Shown: positions 38,987 to 48,358, counted from the first letter of the stretch. The stretch: 64,000 nt of DNA from Paenalcaligenes suwonensis (GCF_011290505.1 NZ_JAANPV010000003.1:124001-188000); one strand, 5' to 3'. Program-made: numbers and translations. Notes: generated by a model from the sequence alone, not told the origin.

Positions 38987-39394
38987 ATGTTTACCCTACA
39001 CCCCACACTGGCTGCCGACACACTGGAAATTGGAGACCTGCCCTTATGCAAGGTTCTACTTATGAACGACCAGCACTACCCGTGGGTGATTCTTGTTCCC
39101 AGACAAGCCGATATTCGTGAGATTTTTGACCTAAGCACTGCAGACCAACAGAAGCTATGGCAAGAAACCAATCTGGTTGCGCAACGCATGCACGACTACT
39201 ATCAAGCTAACAAGATGAATGTAGCCACGCTAGGCAACATGGTGCCGCAATTACATATGCACGTGATTGCACGCCATCACCACGATCCAGCGTGGCCTAG
39301 CCCTGTTTGGGGTAAACAAGCCGCCTTACCCTACCCTCCTTCAAACCACGACAACATACTCAGTACCTTGCGTAATCTTTTGCTGAAATCCTGA
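38987..39394 (+). CDS. HIT domain-containing protein
   Basis: A 135-residue histidine-triad protein. The nucleotide-binding core has PWVILVPRQADIREIFDL and the triad-like QLHMHVIARHHHDPAW. The third triad position differs from the strict HxHxH pattern, as in the proteobacterial subgroup found near dtd. Family members hydrolyse or transfer nucleotides; the substrate is unknown. It is probably co-transcribed with dtd. Confidence 0.85.
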   Translation: MFTLHPTLAADTLEIGDLPLCKVLLMNDQHYPWVILVPRQADIREIFDLSTADQQKLWQETNLVAQRMHDYYQANKMNVATLGNMVPQLHMHVIARHHHDPAWPSPVWGKQAALPYPPSNHDNILSTLRNLLLKS

Positions 39395-39777
39395 TTTTTT
39401 GCTGCAACGCAATAACGCATTCTGTAATTTTTTTTATATTTTCATAACTTTTTTTCTTGATTAGAGAAAAGAGCCACTTTATAAAAATTGTACGGAACCA
39501 GTGTCGTTTTAACGCTCTTCTCACAGCGTGACGGCTAGCTACAACCACAGAAGTTTGCTACGCCCAATCAAAACCCATAAAATTCATAGATAACAGATAG
39601 TTATATATACAGACCGCAACTTATTTACATGGCTTTTGTCTATGCTTTACGTTGTACCCGCATTGCCGAGGGTAGTCCCTCTGTATTCCGCTAATCATTC
39701 CTGTATATACTTTATTTTCTGTATCGTAGATTCACCAAAACCGCTGTAAATTTACTAGGAAGCTTGGAGCTTTTTTC
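39395..39777. other. 383-base AT-rich intergenic region
   Basis: No plausible gene on either strand. The left part has long T-runs near 39427-39455 on the plus strand that could end dtd-HIT transcripts, though without a strong hairpin. The right part must hold the promoter of the glutamate synthase-like gene, with GGAG before its ATG. I recognise no known RNA element. Confidence 0.5.
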
Positions 39778-41508
39778 ATGCATCGCTTACTGACGCGCTA
39801 CACCGCCCTTTACGTCGTATTCTTGGGCACCGTCGTGTTCACTATTTTGTCTATCACCAATACGGCATGGTGGCTTATTTTGGCCCTGCCTTTTATTGGT
39901 CTATCCATCCTAGGTCTGGTCGACCTAAAACAAACGCGTCATGCCATTCGCAGGAACTATCCTGTTATTGGTAACTTGCGCTTCCTATTCGAATTCATCC
40001 GTCCGGAAATACGCCAGTACTTTATTGAGGGTGATAACCAAGAGTCCCCCTTCTCGCGCGCCGAGCGCTCGTTGGTGTACCAACGCGCCAAGCAACAAGA
40101 AGATAAGCTCCCCTTTGGTACGCAACAAGAAATCTATGGCAGCGGCTACGAGTGGATCAACCACTCCATGCAGCCCTGTCAGATTCCGGACAGTAACTTC
40201 CGCACACTAGTGGGCGGGCCTGATTGCACCAAACCTTACTCCATGTCGGTATTTAATATCTCGGCCATGAGTTTTGGTGCCCTGTCTGCAAACGCCGTGA
40301 TGGCACTAAACAAAGGCGCAGTGATTGGTAACTTTGCTCACGACACCGGTGAAGGCGGTATCAGCCGTTACCACACCATGTACGGTGGCGACTTGGTATG
40401 GAACATTGGTTCTGGCTACTTTGGCTGTAGGGACGACAAAGGCAACTTCTCGCCCGAGCGTTTTGCCGAACGCGCCCGCCAAGACAACGTCAAAATGATT
40501 GAGATCAAGCTGTCTCAGGGTGCTAAACCTGGCCAAGGTGGTATTTTGCCTGGCGCTAAAGTTACCCCCGAGATTGCTGCTGCACGTGAAGTACCGGTAT
40601 GGCAAGACTGCTTGTCACCTGCTAAACACAGCGCTTTCTCTACTCCTATTGAACTACTAGAGTTTGTTGCTAAGCTGCGTGAACTGTCTGGCGGTAAACC
40701 AGTTGGCTTCAAACTGACCATTGGCCACCCATGGGAGTGGTTCGCCATTGCCAAGGCCATGCTGAAAACAGGCATCACCCCTGACTTCATCGTGGTTGAC
40801 GGTGCCGAAGGTGGTACGGGTGCCGCACCGGTAGAGTTTATTGACCACGTGGGTACACCCCTACGCGAATCCCTGCGTTTGGTGCATAACACGCTAGTAG
40901 GTATTGGCCTGCGTGAGCGCATTCGCATTGGTGCATCCGGTAAGATCATTAGTGCATTTGATATGGCCCGTATCATGGCCTTGGGCGCAGACTGGTGTAA
41001 CAGTGCTCGTGGTTTCATGTTTGCGATTGGCTGTATTCAAGCGCTTACGTGCCACACAGGTCGTTGCCCAGTAGGCGTGACTACCCAAGACCCACGCCGA
41101 CAAGAAGCTCTGGTGGTATCTGACAAATCACGTCGTGCTGCTAACTACCACAACAATACACTTAAAGCCTTGGCCGATCTGCTTAAAGCCGCAGGCCTGC
41201 ACCACCCTAACGAACTGCGCCCGCACCACATCGCTAAGCGTATCCCTAACGGTGAGATTCGTGTGTTGTCTGCCATGTTCCCTGATTTGGAAAAAGGCGA
41301 ACTGTTAGAAGAGAAATACCGACAAACCATTTTCCGAGTGGGTTGGCCTATGGCACAAGCGGAATCCTTTGAGCCGCTGTACAGCCTAAGTGCTGCACTG
41401 TCTGGCCTAGGTCAAAAACACCGCCCTGCCAGCACACATGCCAACGCAGAAGGCCCCACAGTAAAGCCTAGAGACGTAGACAATAGCGCCGAAACTGAAC
41501 AAGCCTAA
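39778..41508 (+). CDS. FMN-binding glutamate synthase family protein
   Basis: A 576-residue protein. Two N-terminal membrane helices (about 12-50) are followed by a glutamate-synthase central/FMN barrel: MSFGALSANAVMALNKGA, DTGEGGISRYH, KLSQGAKPGQGG, VDGAEGGTGAAP. The cysteine cluster CIQALTCHTGRCPVG (about 420-434) can ligate a 3Fe-4S centre. It lacks the glutaminase domain of GltB, so it cannot be a complete glutamate synthase on its own. Similar stand-alone proteins are common in proteobacteria and their substrate is unsettled. It is a single-gene unit with its own terminator. Confidence 0.85.
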   Translation: MHRLLTRYTALYVVFLGTVVFTILSITNTAWWLILALPFIGLSILGLVDLKQTRHAIRRNYPVIGNLRFLFEFIRPEIRQYFIEGDNQESPFSRAERSLVYQRAKQQEDKLPFGTQQEIYGSGYEWINHSMQPCQIPDSNFRTLVGGPDCTKPYSMSVFNISAMSFGALSANAVMALNKGAVIGNFAHDTGEGGISRYHTMYGGDLVWNIGSGYFGCRDDKGNFSPERFAERARQDNVKMIEIKLSQGAKPGQGGILPGAKVTPEIAAAREVPVWQDCLSPAKHSAFSTPIELLEFVAKLRELSGGKPVGFKLTIGHPWEWFAIAKAMLKTGITPDFIVVDGAEGGTGAAPVEFIDHVGTPLRESLRLVHNTLVGIGLRERIRIGASGKIISAFDMARIMALGADWCNSARGFMFAIGCIQALTCHTGRCPVGVTTQDPRRQEALVVSDKSRRAANYHNNTLKALADLLKAAGLHHPNELRPHHIAKRIPNGEIRVLSAMFPDLEKGELLEEKYRQTIFRVGWPMAQAESFEPLYSLSAALSGLGQKHRPASTHANAEGPTVKPRDVDNSAETEQA

Positions 41509-41514
41509 GCACCC

Positions 41515-41550
41515 AAAAAGCCCCTTCACTAGCTCGAAGGGGCTTTTTTT
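41515..41550 (+). terminator. Terminator after the glutamate synthase-like gene
   Basis: AAAAAGCCCCTTC and GAAGGGGCTTTTTTT form a perfect hairpin with an 8-base loop and T-run. Confidence 0.88.
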
Positions 41551-41630
41551 ATATCTTTTTTCATCTTTTGTAATATTTCCTCAAAAAGTGCTTGCCAAGA
41601 TGAAAGTCATGGTGCTATATTAACGTTCTT

Positions 41631-41707
41631 GGCTCATTAGCTCAGCCGGTTAGAGCGACGGAATCATAATCCGCAGGTCCCCTGTTCGAATCAGGGATGA
41701 GCCACCA
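41631..41707 (+). tRNA. tRNA with CAU anticodon (elongator tRNA-Met, less likely tRNA-Ile2)
   Basis: A 77-base cloverleaf. It has acceptor GGCTCAT pairing with ATGAGCC, anticodon loop ATCATAA (CAT), T-arm CCCTGTTCGAATCAGGG and encoded CCA. The paired acceptor start rules out the initiator type. CAU could also be lysidine-modified tRNA-Ile; I prefer Met on general similarity but cannot exclude it. Confidence 0.88.
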
Positions 41708-41712
41708 AGATA

Positions 41713-41746
41713 CAAGACGGCCTACAGCAATGTAGGCCGTTTTTTT
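41713..41746 (+). terminator. Terminator after tRNA(CAU), with GCAA tetraloop
   Basis: ACGGCCTACA-GCAA-TGTAGGCCGT is a perfect 10-base stem with a GNRA loop, followed by seven T. Confidence 0.9.
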
Positions 41747-41775
41747 ATGCCTGCGTAGACTTGCTAGCCATAATG

Positions 41776-41806
41776 AAGCCACCCCACACTCATGGGTGGC
41801 TTTTTT
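41776..41806 (+). terminator. Second terminator-like hairpin
   Basis: GAAGCCACCC and GGGTGGCTTTTTT pair around a 9-base loop with a T-run. There is no gene between it and the previous terminator; it may be a back-up. Confidence 0.7.
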
Positions 41807-41943
41807 GTTTTCCGTCATACGCGGCAAGCTCATGAGCAAAGCAAGCAACAGGAGTAGAATTTACCCTCTAGCCCTATCAGCAGCACAGGGCCACACTTCA
41901 CCGCTATTAGCATCAGCCAGAACACACCAAGAAAGATCACCAC

Positions 41944-42450
41944 ATGAGCCCGTCATTCAAACAACGGTTTTGCGCGGGACTGCCGCAAACACCGCCAGAG
42001 CTAGACCTACAGCTTGATGCTTTCATTACGTTCGAACGCGAGGCATTAACAGAGCTTGATGCCGAGACCACACAACTTTTGTTAGAAGAAGGCCTACCAG
42101 AAAGCGCTCCACCTTTTCTGAATTTTTCTTGTTATGCGGCTGAAGACATAAACAGCCTGCGAGAGTTTGGTGATATACCCGCACAATTCTTTCCGCTAGG
42201 GCAAACTTCCTATGGGGATTTACTAGGCATTGATACCACCACCAAGGAAGTCATCTACTTCAATCACGACAATAACAACCAACGCATTTTGATTAACTCT
42301 AGCTTGGCCCAGTTCCTAGAGTGCTTGTGCATCTATCAGGAACACTTGCACTCCGACGCCACCGTTTCCCCGCTGAGTGCTATCCAGAAAGTAGACCCTA
42401 GCGCTGCCAAACCTGGCACTATGTGGCACACTGAAACGCTGCCTGATTAG
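41944..42450 (+). CDS. SMI1/KNR4 (SUKH)-like protein
   Basis: A 168-residue acidic soluble protein. The central part (FPLGQTSYGDLLGIDTTTKEVIYFNHDNNNQRILINSSLAQFLECL, described here in pieces) has the pattern of SUKH-superfamily domains: an aromatic/Gly turn before a GD-x-D strand, then VYxxxH and an LxxSLxxFL helix. SUKH proteins are mostly immunity proteins to secreted toxins. No toxin gene lies beside it, so it may be an orphan immunity gene or have another role. The start at 41944 is the first good Met; no clear ribosome site is visible. Confidence 0.55.
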   Translation: MSPSFKQRFCAGLPQTPPELDLQLDAFITFEREALTELDAETTQLLLEEGLPESAPPFLNFSCYAAEDINSLREFGDIPAQFFPLGQTSYGDLLGIDTTTKEVIYFNHDNNNQRILINSSLAQFLECLCIYQEHLHSDATVSPLSAIQKVDPSAAKPGTMWHTETLPD

Positions 42451-42499
42451 CCTCCAAGCCACCTATACTCTCACCACGCCCACATACTAAAAATGCACC

Positions 42500-42802
42500 A
42501 TGCCAAAAATCGTGTTGACGTTTATCCCCTATCTTGTAGCGCTGCTTTGCGGCTTGCTGGTTATTCCTTGGGTGCTAGGCATACCCGGCAACTTCACACC
42601 TAGAACACAACTTGGGTGGACTACCGGCCTCATTACAATGGCCTCGTATCTACTGCTATACCAAATCGCCAAATCCACCAGTAAGCGGTCTTCATCCAAT
42701 AAGCCATCGCTACGCTCAAAAATGGATAAGATTTTGGTAGTTGCTGCCTGCTGTGTACTACCTAGCATGGCTGCATCTATCGCACTGTTAGTGTGCGAGT
42801 AA
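42500..42802 (+). CDS. Small hypothetical membrane protein, 100 aa
   Basis: I do not recognise it. There are three predicted membrane helices (about 5-27, 40-57 and 78-98), with a basic Ser/Lys-rich loop between the second and third (SKRSSSNKPSLRSKMDK), placing that loop in the cytoplasm. It lies 49 bases after the SUKH-like gene on the same strand. Confidence 0.5.
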   Translation: MPKIVLTFIPYLVALLCGLLVIPWVLGIPGNFTPRTQLGWTTGLITMASYLLLYQIAKSTSKRSSSNKPSLRSKMDKILVVAACCVLPSMAASIALLVCE

Positions 42803-42888
42803 GTATTACGCCCCCAGCTTCGTTGTAAACTCCTAATAGTGCGGCGTTTAATAATTTCAAATAACACGACAACAAGCAACGACCCCTC

Positions 42889-43419
42889 ATGACTACTCTA
42901 CGCATACGCGAACTGCGGGAGCACAAAAAACTCTCGCTACGCAAGCTCGCTGAATTAGCTCAGGTCTCTCCCGGTTTGATTAGCCAAGTGGAGCGCGGGC
43001 TGACGCAACCTAGCTTAGATACGTTACGTCAAATCGCTAAGGCCTTAGACACACCTATTTTCTCGTTGCTAGGCGATAGCCTGCAGCAAGTGTCTGTGGT
43101 GCGAGAAAGTGAGCGTATGCGACTGCAATCCGCCTCTGGCGTGCAGTACAGCCGCATATCACCGGGGCTAGGAAAAATTGAAATGCTAGAGGGCTTTCTG
43201 CCACCAGGTGGAGCTTCGGTTGGCGAACGCTGGAGCCACCCTGCCGAGGAATGCGTGGTAGTGACGCAAGGCCGTTTATTGGTGGATGTGGATACGCAAA
43301 CCCATTCGCTAGAGTTGGGGGATAGCTGTTATTTTGACTCCAGCCTACCCCATGCCTACCGCAACCCCTATGATGCGGATGTGCGGTTTATTGTGGCTAT
43401 CACACCCCCTAGCTACTAA
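42889..43419 (+). CDS. XRE-family regulator with C-terminal cupin domain
   Basis: A 176-residue regulator. The N-terminal helix-turn-helix (RELREHKKLSLRKLAELAQVSPGLISQVERGLTQPSLDTL, residues 5-45, described as one domain) is followed by a short linker and a cupin fold (about 100-170, with HPAEECVVVTQGRL and DSCYFDSSLPHAYRN). This architecture is common in regulators of amino-acid or polyamine catabolism, such as PuuR, where the cupin senses the ligand. Its stop is 6 bases from the end of the convergent SRPBCC gene, so the neighbouring operon is a possible target. Confidence 0.88.
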   Translation: MTTLRIRELREHKKLSLRKLAELAQVSPGLISQVERGLTQPSLDTLRQIAKALDTPIFSLLGDSLQQVSVVRESERMRLQSASGVQYSRISPGLGKIEMLEGFLPPGGASVGERWSHPAEECVVVTQGRLLVDVDTQTHSLELGDSCYFDSSLPHAYRNPYDADVRFIVAITPPSY

Positions 43420-43425
43420 AGCAGC

Positions 43426-43848
43426 TTAGCGACGCCAACCGCTATGCAGTTGCGCCTGGATCATATCCAACTCGGTTTCATGACAACGCTGTAACCGCTG
43501 CCAGCGCTCTTCACTCATGTCGTCGCTACGCGTAGCCATCATCACCAGCACACACGACTGCTCAGCTACGGCTTGCACCCATGCACTGATACGTGGGCTG
43601 CGCTTTTCTGCACCACCCACCCAATAACGTAGTAAGCCCTGCTCTGGCAGCACCTCCACGCTGACGTGGGTTTGCCCGCCATCAAAGAGAGACGTGCCCA
43701 CCACTACGCCATCCGCTACCGGTTTAGTATCAAAGCACCCTAACGACCACTGACCTAATAACTGCAAGTCAGCCATAAAAGCCATTACTTCAGAGGCTGG
43801 TTTTTCTATACGGCGACTGGCTTGGTGTGCCCATGTTTTTTCCATTAT
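43426..43848 (-). CDS. SRPBCC family protein
   Basis: A 140-residue START/polyketide-cyclase-like protein (SRRIEKPASEVMAFMADLQLLGQWS, then GVVVGTSLFDGGQTHVSVEVLPEQGLLRYWVGG). The fold binds hydrophobic or aromatic ligands; the function here is unknown. The ATG at 43848 follows CAGGGA. An in-frame ATG at 43860 overlaps the stop of the upstream aminotransferase (TAATG), so the two are coupled. It is the third gene of the transporter-aminotransferase operon. Confidence 0.75.
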   Translation of the reverse strand: MMEKTWAHQASRRIEKPASEVMAFMADLQLLGQWSLGCFDTKPVADGVVVGTSLFDGGQTHVSVEVLPEQGLLRYWVGGAEKRSPRISAWVQAVAEQSCVLVMMATRSDDMSEERWQRLQRCHETELDMIQAQLHSGWRR

Positions 43849-43859
43849 TGATCCCTGCA

Positions 43860-44972
43860 TTACCAGCCCGCCTGTAAGGTATCGCACAAGCGCAGCACAT
43901 CTTGTTCAAGACACACATTACCTGGCGATAAACGCAGCACGGCATCACGGTGATCACAATACAGTTCTTGCTCACGCAGCGCATCCACCAAGGCTTTAGC
44001 ACGCGCCGCACTACTAGCTTTAAGCATGACACTACCGCCCCGCTCTGCCGCTGAAAGTGGCGTGAGCACCTGCCATCCTTGTTGCTTCGCTCGCTCAAAG
44101 ATAATACGGGTTAGCGCTTGATTTTGTTCCCATAAGCTATGCACGCCCGCATTTAACACAAACTGCAGGCCAGGCAACGACGCAATGCTAGCCAATACTG
44201 ACGGCGTACCATGATCAAAACGACGCGCATCAGGGGCATAGCTAAACTGATCCAAATTCCAATTAAAGGGATTGCCTTGGCTAAACCACCCACGGAACTC
44301 GGGTTCGCACTGCTCTATTAAATCAGGTCGCACGTGCAGCAAACTCGCCCCCGCCACGCCGCACACCCATTTCAAGGAAGCCGATAAGGTAAAAGCCACA
44401 TCATCGTGCACTGTGAACGGTACTAAGCCTGCTGCTTGCGTAAGATCCAACGCCATTAAGCTGCCATGGTCACGCGCGCACTGCGCCATGCGGTCTACAT
44501 CCACGCGGTGCGAGGTAGTAGAGCTTACCCACGTTACTAGCGCCAGGCCTACCGAGTCATCCCATGCCTTGATGAAATCATCATCAGTCACGTAAGCACA
44601 CCCTTGGCTTAAAGGCACAGTACGCAAACTAAAACCTAAGCGCTGTGACAGCTTTTGCAGCAGAAAATGCAAGCTAGGAAAGCAATCACCCGCCACTAAC
44701 AACGTACGCCCTTTTAGCACCTGATCGGGCAAGGAACCCAAAATACTGTACAGCCCACCGGTCACGTTTTCACTCAAGGCTATATCTTGCGGACGCGCAC
44801 CAATTAGCTCTGCCCAGCCATTAATAAAGGCTTGTTTTTGACCTAATGCATAGCCCCACTGCCCATCATCCAGCGCCGACCAGCTTTTAGTGAATTCATC
44901 CAACTGCGCTTGCATGGCAGCATGCTTGCCCTCAAACATGCCAATGGAGTGATAGAGAAAATAACCTGACAT
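43860..44972 (-). CDS. Aminotransferase class V-fold PLP-dependent enzyme (kynureninase-like)
   Basis: A 370-residue fold-type I PLP enzyme. It has SENVTGGLYSILGSL near 67-81, the PLP-contacting VTWVSSTTSHRVDVD near 145-159, LMALDLTQAAG near 172, and the Schiff-base lysine in SASLKWVCGVAG (about 198-209). It most resembles the kynureninase/isopenicillin-epimerase branch. Neither anthranilate nor NAD genes surround it, so the substrate is unknown. It is 19 bases downstream of an MHS transporter that could import its substrate. Confidence 0.8.
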   Translation of the reverse strand: MSGYFLYHSIGMFEGKHAAMQAQLDEFTKSWSALDDGQWGYALGQKQAFINGWAELIGARPQDIALSENVTGGLYSILGSLPDQVLKGRTLLVAGDCFPSLHFLLQKLSQRLGFSLRTVPLSQGCAYVTDDDFIKAWDDSVGLALVTWVSSTTSHRVDVDRMAQCARDHGSLMALDLTQAAGLVPFTVHDDVAFTLSASLKWVCGVAGASLLHVRPDLIEQCEPEFRGWFSQGNPFNWNLDQFSYAPDARRFDHGTPSVLASIASLPGLQFVLNAGVHSLWEQNQALTRIIFERAKQQGWQVLTPLSAAERGGSVMLKASSAARAKALVDALREQELYCDHRDAVLRLSPGNVCLEQDVLRLCDTLQAGW

Positions 44973-44991
44973 CGTTGCACTTCCTTAATAA

Positions 44992-46290
44992 TCAATCAGC
45001 CAATGCGCGGCCGGATGTTTCTTGCACGCTTCGCAGCGCGATAATGCCCACCAGTGCAGCTGCCATCACATAGAAAGCTGGCGCCATACTAGAACCTGTT
45101 TGCGTGCTTAACCATGACGCAATAAAAGGAGCTGTCGCACCACCCAAAATAGTGGCGATATTGAACCCCAGCGATACCCCGCTGTAGCGCACTCGCGTAG
45201 TGAACAACTCGGCATACAGCGGATAGCCCACTGACTGCACAATAATGAAGGGAATAATAGAAATCGCCACAGCCATAGCCGCCATCACAAAGCTACCCCA
45301 CGATGCCACCCACATAGTTAATGGCACCAACAGCATATAGCCCAGCAAGCCTATGGTTAATAGCGGTTTACGCCCAAAACGGTCCGACAATCCGCCCGCA
45401 AACGGCATTAAAAAAGCGGAAATCAATGTCACTACCGACACCAGCCAAAACACGGCCGAAGCGTCATATTTCAAGGTACGCGTCAGGTGCGTACTTAAGT
45501 ACACCACCCCCACATAGCCAGCCGCATTTTGCGCAAAACCAATGGCAATCACCTGCAGCAAGGGGCGACTATGCTCACGAAAAATCACCGATATGGGCGA
45601 GTGCTCCGGTTTATGCGCTTTAAGCAGCTCTTGAAATCGTGGAGAGTCCTCGATACGGGAACGCGCCCATACGCATAGCAAAATTAACGGTATAGAGAGC
45701 AAAAAAGGAATGCGCCACGCCCACTCTTGCATCGCTTCTTTACCAAAAACAGTGCTCACCAAGCCCGCCACACCCGTTGCTAACGACAAGCCCAAGGTAG
45801 CAGCGGCGGGGTTAAACGCACCAAAAAAACCGCGCTTATTTGCTGGAGAGCATTCGGCCACATAGGTCGCTGCACCGGTAATCTCACCACCCGCAAAAAA
45901 GCCCTGTAGCAATCTACACAATAGCAACAAGGCAGGAGCCATTAACCCTAAGGTGGCATACGTAGGCAACATTCCCATCAATGCACTGGCTATACCTATA
46001 CCGATGATCGTGACCATTAAGGCAGCGGTACGTCCATGCCTGTCTCCAAACCAGCCAAAGAAAATGCCACCTAAGGGCCTAGCCAAAAAAGCACCACCAA
46101 AAATAGCTAAGGTAGACAACAAGGCGGCATTTTCATTCTCTCCCACAAAAAACAGCATGCTTAGCATCACCGCCAATACACCGTAAAGTTGGAAATCGTA
46201 GTATTCAATCATCGTGCCCAAGCCTGCGGCACTGGCCGCCCGCCAGGGCGACACCTCTGACTGCACAGAGGCTGTGTGAGGGTTCTGCAT
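44992..46290 (-). CDS. MFS transporter, metabolite:H+ symporter (MHS) family
   Basis: A 432-residue, 12-helix permease. It has the MHS start GTMIEYYDFQLYGVLA (about 25-40), the loop motif GWFGDRHGRTAAL, RLLQGFFAGGEITGAATYVAECSP, and AGGLSDRFGRKP in the second half. MHS members import organic acids and zwitterions such as citrate, proline/betaine or shikimate. It heads an operon with the aminotransferase and SRPBCC genes and is divergent from a LysR gene across a 206-base gap. Confidence 0.9.
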   Translation of the reverse strand: MQNPHTASVQSEVSPWRAASAAGLGTMIEYYDFQLYGVLAVMLSMLFFVGENENAALLSTLAIFGGAFLARPLGGIFFGWFGDRHGRTAALMVTIIGIGIASALMGMLPTYATLGLMAPALLLLCRLLQGFFAGGEITGAATYVAECSPANKRGFFGAFNPAAATLGLSLATGVAGLVSTVFGKEAMQEWAWRIPFLLSIPLILLCVWARSRIEDSPRFQELLKAHKPEHSPISVIFREHSRPLLQVIAIGFAQNAAGYVGVVYLSTHLTRTLKYDASAVFWLVSVVTLISAFLMPFAGGLSDRFGRKPLLTIGLLGYMLLVPLTMWVASWGSFVMAAMAVAISIIPFIIVQSVGYPLYAELFTTRVRYSGVSLGFNIATILGGATAPFIASWLSTQTGSSMAPAFYVMAAALVGIIALRSVQETSGRALAD

Positions 46291-46496
46291 GTCTCGTCCG
46301 TCCTGTCGCGCTTTTGCGCTTTGTTGTTTAGTGTGACTAAACAGAGTATACGGAGGAATGCTTTAGCCCTCAACTACGCATTTACACTAGGTAAACCGCA
46401 CCATCTTACCCAAAGCCTCCTCCTAGCTCTCGTGATAGCATTCAACGAATACTCAAAATAACTCCCACAACAAATACGAGACATTGCGTTAATGCT

Positions 46497-47399
46497 ATGA
46501 AAGACAATAGGCTAATCGAAATACGTGTATTTAAAACAGTAGCAGAAACGGGAGGCTTTACAGCTGCTGCCAATATTCTGGGCGTTAGCCAATCATTTAT
46601 CAGTCAAAAAATTTCAGCCTTAGAAAAACGTTTAGGAGTATTGCTACTGCGCCGCTCCACACGTACTCAACGCCTCACAGCTGAAGGTGAACACTTCCTG
46701 AACTCATGCAATACGATACTAAATGACCTTGATTCTGCAGAGTCACAGTTCACCACCACAGAACCCAGTGGCGTCTTACGCATTAGCGCACCATTAGCAT
46801 TTGGCACAGATCAGTTGGTCCCGAATTTGCCTGAGTTTTTAGAGCGCTATCCTCGTATCAAACTACAGCTCTCACTCTCTGATTCATTATCCAACCTAAT
46901 AGAAGACGATATTGATGTAGCTATCCGAATGGGAACTCTGCGCGACTCTTCGCTAACCAGCCGAAAACTCTGTAACTTACAACGCATTGTCATCGCCTCT
47001 CCACGCTACATAGAACAATTTGGCCAGCCTATCACCCCTCATGGGCTCAAACACCACCGATGTTTAGCCTGGCACGGCCCACAAAGCCATTTGAATCGCT
47101 GGCCATTCATGATCAATAGCAAGCGTGAAGAGTTCCTAGTCAATGGCAACTTCAGTAGTATCAGCGGAATGGCCATTTTTCAAATGTGCTTAGCTGGAGT
47201 AGGTATCATGCGTTGTGCTGAACACTTGGCACTACCCGCTATACGCTCAGGGCTTTTAATCCCTCTACTAACGGATTATTTAGCTCGTGATGAAACAGCA
47301 ATCCACGCCGTCTTTCTGCCTGAGCGACGTCTCGTTCCCCGTATTCGAGTTTTTGTAGAGTATTTTAGGGGCATCTTTGGCACCCCACCCTGGGAGTAA
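46497..47399 (+). CDS. LysR-family transcriptional regulator
   Basis: A 300-residue LysR protein. The N-terminal winged helix (VFKTVAETGGFTAAANILGVSQSFISQKISALEKRLG, one domain at about 10-46) is followed by a periplasmic-binding-like effector domain (GVLRISAPLAFGTDQLVPNLPEFLERYP). It is divergent from the MHS-aminotransferase operon and 126 bases upstream of the aldolase-TRAP genes on its own strand, so it could control either. The effector cannot be deduced. Confidence 0.92.
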   Translation: MKDNRLIEIRVFKTVAETGGFTAAANILGVSQSFISQKISALEKRLGVLLLRRSTRTQRLTAEGEHFLNSCNTILNDLDSAESQFTTTEPSGVLRISAPLAFGTDQLVPNLPEFLERYPRIKLQLSLSDSLSNLIEDDIDVAIRMGTLRDSSLTSRKLCNLQRIVIASPRYIEQFGQPITPHGLKHHRCLAWHGPQSHLNRWPFMINSKREEFLVNGNFSSISGMAIFQMCLAGVGIMRCAEHLALPAIRSGLLIPLLTDYLARDETAIHAVFLPERRLVPRIRVFVEYFRGIFGTPPWE

Positions 47400-47525
47400 A
47401 TATAGCCCCCTCTAATTTATTACCCCTTGTAATAAGTCTTATCCCGAGGGGTCTATTGTTCCCTCCTCAGCCACACTCCTATTATTGAAACATCAATTAT
47501 TGATACATCAAAAATAGGAGCCCGC

Positions 47526-48356
47526 ATGAATACCTCTACTTCCCATATTGATCTGAATGGACGTGAGTCCATATATCAACCTACACAATCAGGTTTGATT
47601 TACCCTGAGGTCCCCACCTTCTCTTCTTTCGCAGAAGAGCGTCAATACCGTAAGGAACGCCTTGTTGCTGCCTGTAGAACATTTGCATTACATGGCTTTG
47701 ACTATGGTTTTGCTGGACACCTTACTGTACGTGACCCTGAGCATCCAGAGCTATATTGGACCAATCCAATGTGTGTACATTTTTCACAAGTACGCATATC
47801 CAACCTCATTCTTGCCGACCATAGCGGTAAAGTAATTGAGGGAGATTATGCTCTTAACCGTGCCGGTTTCGTCCTGCACTCTGCCGTACATGAACGACAC
47901 CCTGATATTGTGGCTATGTGTCATGCCCATACCGAATACGGCACGGCCTTTGCATCATTAGGTAAACCCCTAGCCCCCATTAGCCAAGATGCTGCCGCTT
48001 TCTTTGAGGACCATGTAGTAATCCGTAATGAGGCAGGTCAAGTCGCGGTTGAGGAAAAAGCAGGCTGGTCCGTTGCAGATTATTTCAAAGACGTCAAAGC
48101 AGCTATTCATCAAAACCACGGTTTATTAACTGCCAGTCGTCACAGCATTGACTCAGCAGCTTTCTGGTTTATTGCTTTAGAGCGCTGCTGCAAACAGCAG
48201 CTTGCAATAGAAGCTACTGGCCAACCCCCTCTTCTTGTCCCCCCAGAAAAAGCACGCTATAGCCGTGAGCATGTTGGCAGCGAATACATAGGTTGGCTGC
48301 ACTTCCAAGCACTATACGAACACGTTGCTGCAACACAGCCAGAAATGTTTGAGTAA
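47526..48356 (+). CDS. Class II aldolase/adducin family protein
   Basis: A 276-residue protein. The zinc-binding histidines appear in VAMCHAHTEYGTAF (about 138-151) and in IHQNHGLLTASRHSID (about 197-212), the usual His triad of class II aldolases. The N-terminal part resembles the subgroup annotated as adducin-like hydrolases or aldolases of short hydroxy acids. A good AGGAG site precedes the ATG. A TRAP transporter follows, so the protein probably acts on an imported organic or sugar acid. Substrate unknown. Confidence 0.88.
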   Translation: MNTSTSHIDLNGRESIYQPTQSGLIYPEVPTFSSFAEERQYRKERLVAACRTFALHGFDYGFAGHLTVRDPEHPELYWTNPMCVHFSQVRISNLILADHSGKVIEGDYALNRAGFVLHSAVHERHPDIVAMCHAHTEYGTAFASLGKPLAPISQDAAAFFEDHVVIRNEAGQVAVEEKAGWSVADYFKDVKAAIHQNHGLLTASRHSIDSAAFWFIALERCCKQQLAIEATGQPPLLVPPEKARYSREHVGSEYIGWLHFQALYEHVAATQPEMFE

Positions 48357-48358
48357 CG

